From Xanthobacteraceae bacterium (lineage in GTDB: Bacteria > Pseudomonadota > Alphaproteobacteria > Rhizobiales > Xanthobacteraceae), in contig JASHYD010000512.1 in the NCBI GenBank assembly GCA_030043175.1, positions 1 to 7,607 on the forward strand: a DNA stretch of 7,607 nucleotides, given 5' to 3'. The position numbers and the translations under genes are program-made. The notes under the pieces were generated by a model, which was given only the letters and a program-made list of their open reading frames with translations, was not told the DNA's origin and searched no databases. Positions 7,002 to 7,607 of the stretch are shown here, piece by piece; within the stretch, counting starts at the first letter, position 1; each line of letters opens with the position of its first letter.

Positions 7002-7607
7002 CTACCTCCCCAGATAAACCTCGATTACGCGCTCGTTCTCCGAGACTTGATCGATTGAGCCCTCAGCGATGACCGTACCCTCGTGCAGCACGGTCACCTT
7101 GACGCCAAGTTCGCGCACGAACGCCATGTCGTGCTCCACCACCATGACGGTGCGCTGGCGGTTGATCTCGCGCAGGAGTTCCGCCGTCTGGTGCGTCTCG
7201 GCGTCCGTCATGCCAGCGACCGGCTCGTCGACAAGCAGGAGCTTCGGTTCCTGGGCGAGCAGCATCCCGATCTCGAGCCATTGTTTCTGCCCGTGGGAGA
7301 GGCTGCCGGCAAGCCGCGAACGTAGCGCGCCGAGCCGGATCGTCTCGAACAGGCGATCGATGTGCGTCTCTTCATCGACGCTGGCGCGCCACATCAAGGC
7401 GGTGCGGGCGCGGCGGTCGGCTTTGAGCGCCAGCCGCAGATTATCTTCGACCGTGTGACTCTCGAACACCGTGGGTTTTTGGAACTTGCGGCCGATGCCA
7501 AGCTGCGCGATATCGCTTTCATCGAGTTCAGTCAGCCGATGGACGCCATCGAACAGCACGTCGCCCTTCTGGGGCCGTGTCTTGCCGGTCACGACGTCCA
7601 TCATGGT
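7002..7607 (-). CDS. urtD: Urea ABC transporter ATP-binding protein UrtD (5' part cut by window edge)
   Basis: UrtD is the second ATPase of the UrtABCDE urea importer and pairs with UrtE. About 201 residues are visible. The N-terminus with Walker A lies beyond the right edge; the codon before the first visible ATG is ACC (Thr), matching the family's TMMDV(V/I)TGKTRP. The specific stretch GIGRKFQKPTVFE (36-48 from the first visible Met) is characteristic of UrtD. Then follow the signature LSHGQKQWLEIGMLL (102-116), Walker B LLLVDEPVAGMTD (122-134), the H-loop His in VVEHDMAFVREL (155-166) and the end VIEVYLGR. The genes urtA, urtB and urtC and the nitrogen-regulated promoter would be expected further upstream, outside the window. 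The visible part is intact. Confidence 0.96.
   Translation of the reverse strand, partial: TMMDVVTGKTRPQKGDVLFDGVHRLTELDESDIAQLGIGRKFQKPTVFESHTVEDNLRLALKADRRARTALMWRASVDEETHIDRLFETIRLGALRSRLAGSLSHGQKQWLEIGMLLAQEPKLLLVDEPVAGMTDAETHQTAELLREINRQRTVMVVEHDMAFVRELGVKVTVLHEGTVIAEGSIDQVSENERVIEVYLGR

Noticed and set aside
6642..7002. Small minus-strand frames across the urtD-urtE spacer.
   Set aside because: They are Arg-rich translations of REP-like sequence or out-of-frame parts of urtE, without a ribosome-binding site or family match.

Overview
The window is a GC-rich stretch of an alphaproteobacterial chromosome, most like the Rhizobiales (Bradyrhizobium/Rhodopseudomonas and relatives). That placement is an inference from the protein sequences, the urt-ure gene order and the style of the intergenic palindromes, not from a database search. 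All intact genes lie on the minus strand, so the operon reads from high to low coordinates.

In transcription order it holds the end of urtD and all of urtE (the two ATPases of the urea ABC importer), then ureD, ureA, ureB, ureC, ureE, ureF and most of ureG. This is a complete urea-use cassette: UrtD/UrtE power uptake, UreA/B/C form the nickel urease, and UreD/E/F/G load its metal centre. urtD is cut by the right edge and ureG by the left edge. The catalytic and metal-binding residues of UreC are all present, so the enzyme looks functional. Spacing is tight or overlapping at ureA-ureB, ureC-ureE and ureF-ureG.

Three junctions are loose. (1) urtD-urtE has about 250 nt with a REP-like palindrome. 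(2) ureB-ureC has 847 nt holding two decayed genes: a PIN-domain (VapC-like) toxin fossil on the minus strand, broken by frameshifts, and the C-terminal zinc-ribbon end of a TnpB (IS200/IS605-type) protein on the plus strand, also broken. (3) ureE-ureF has 127 nt with three consecutive short hairpins, and ureF has no good ATG start.

I see no tRNA, rRNA, CRISPR array or intact mobile element. Nothing here amounts to a new system. The points worth a second look are the gene graveyard inside the urease operon, the structured spacers, a dyad that covers the ureA ribosome-binding site, and a UreE that has lost its histidine-rich tail.
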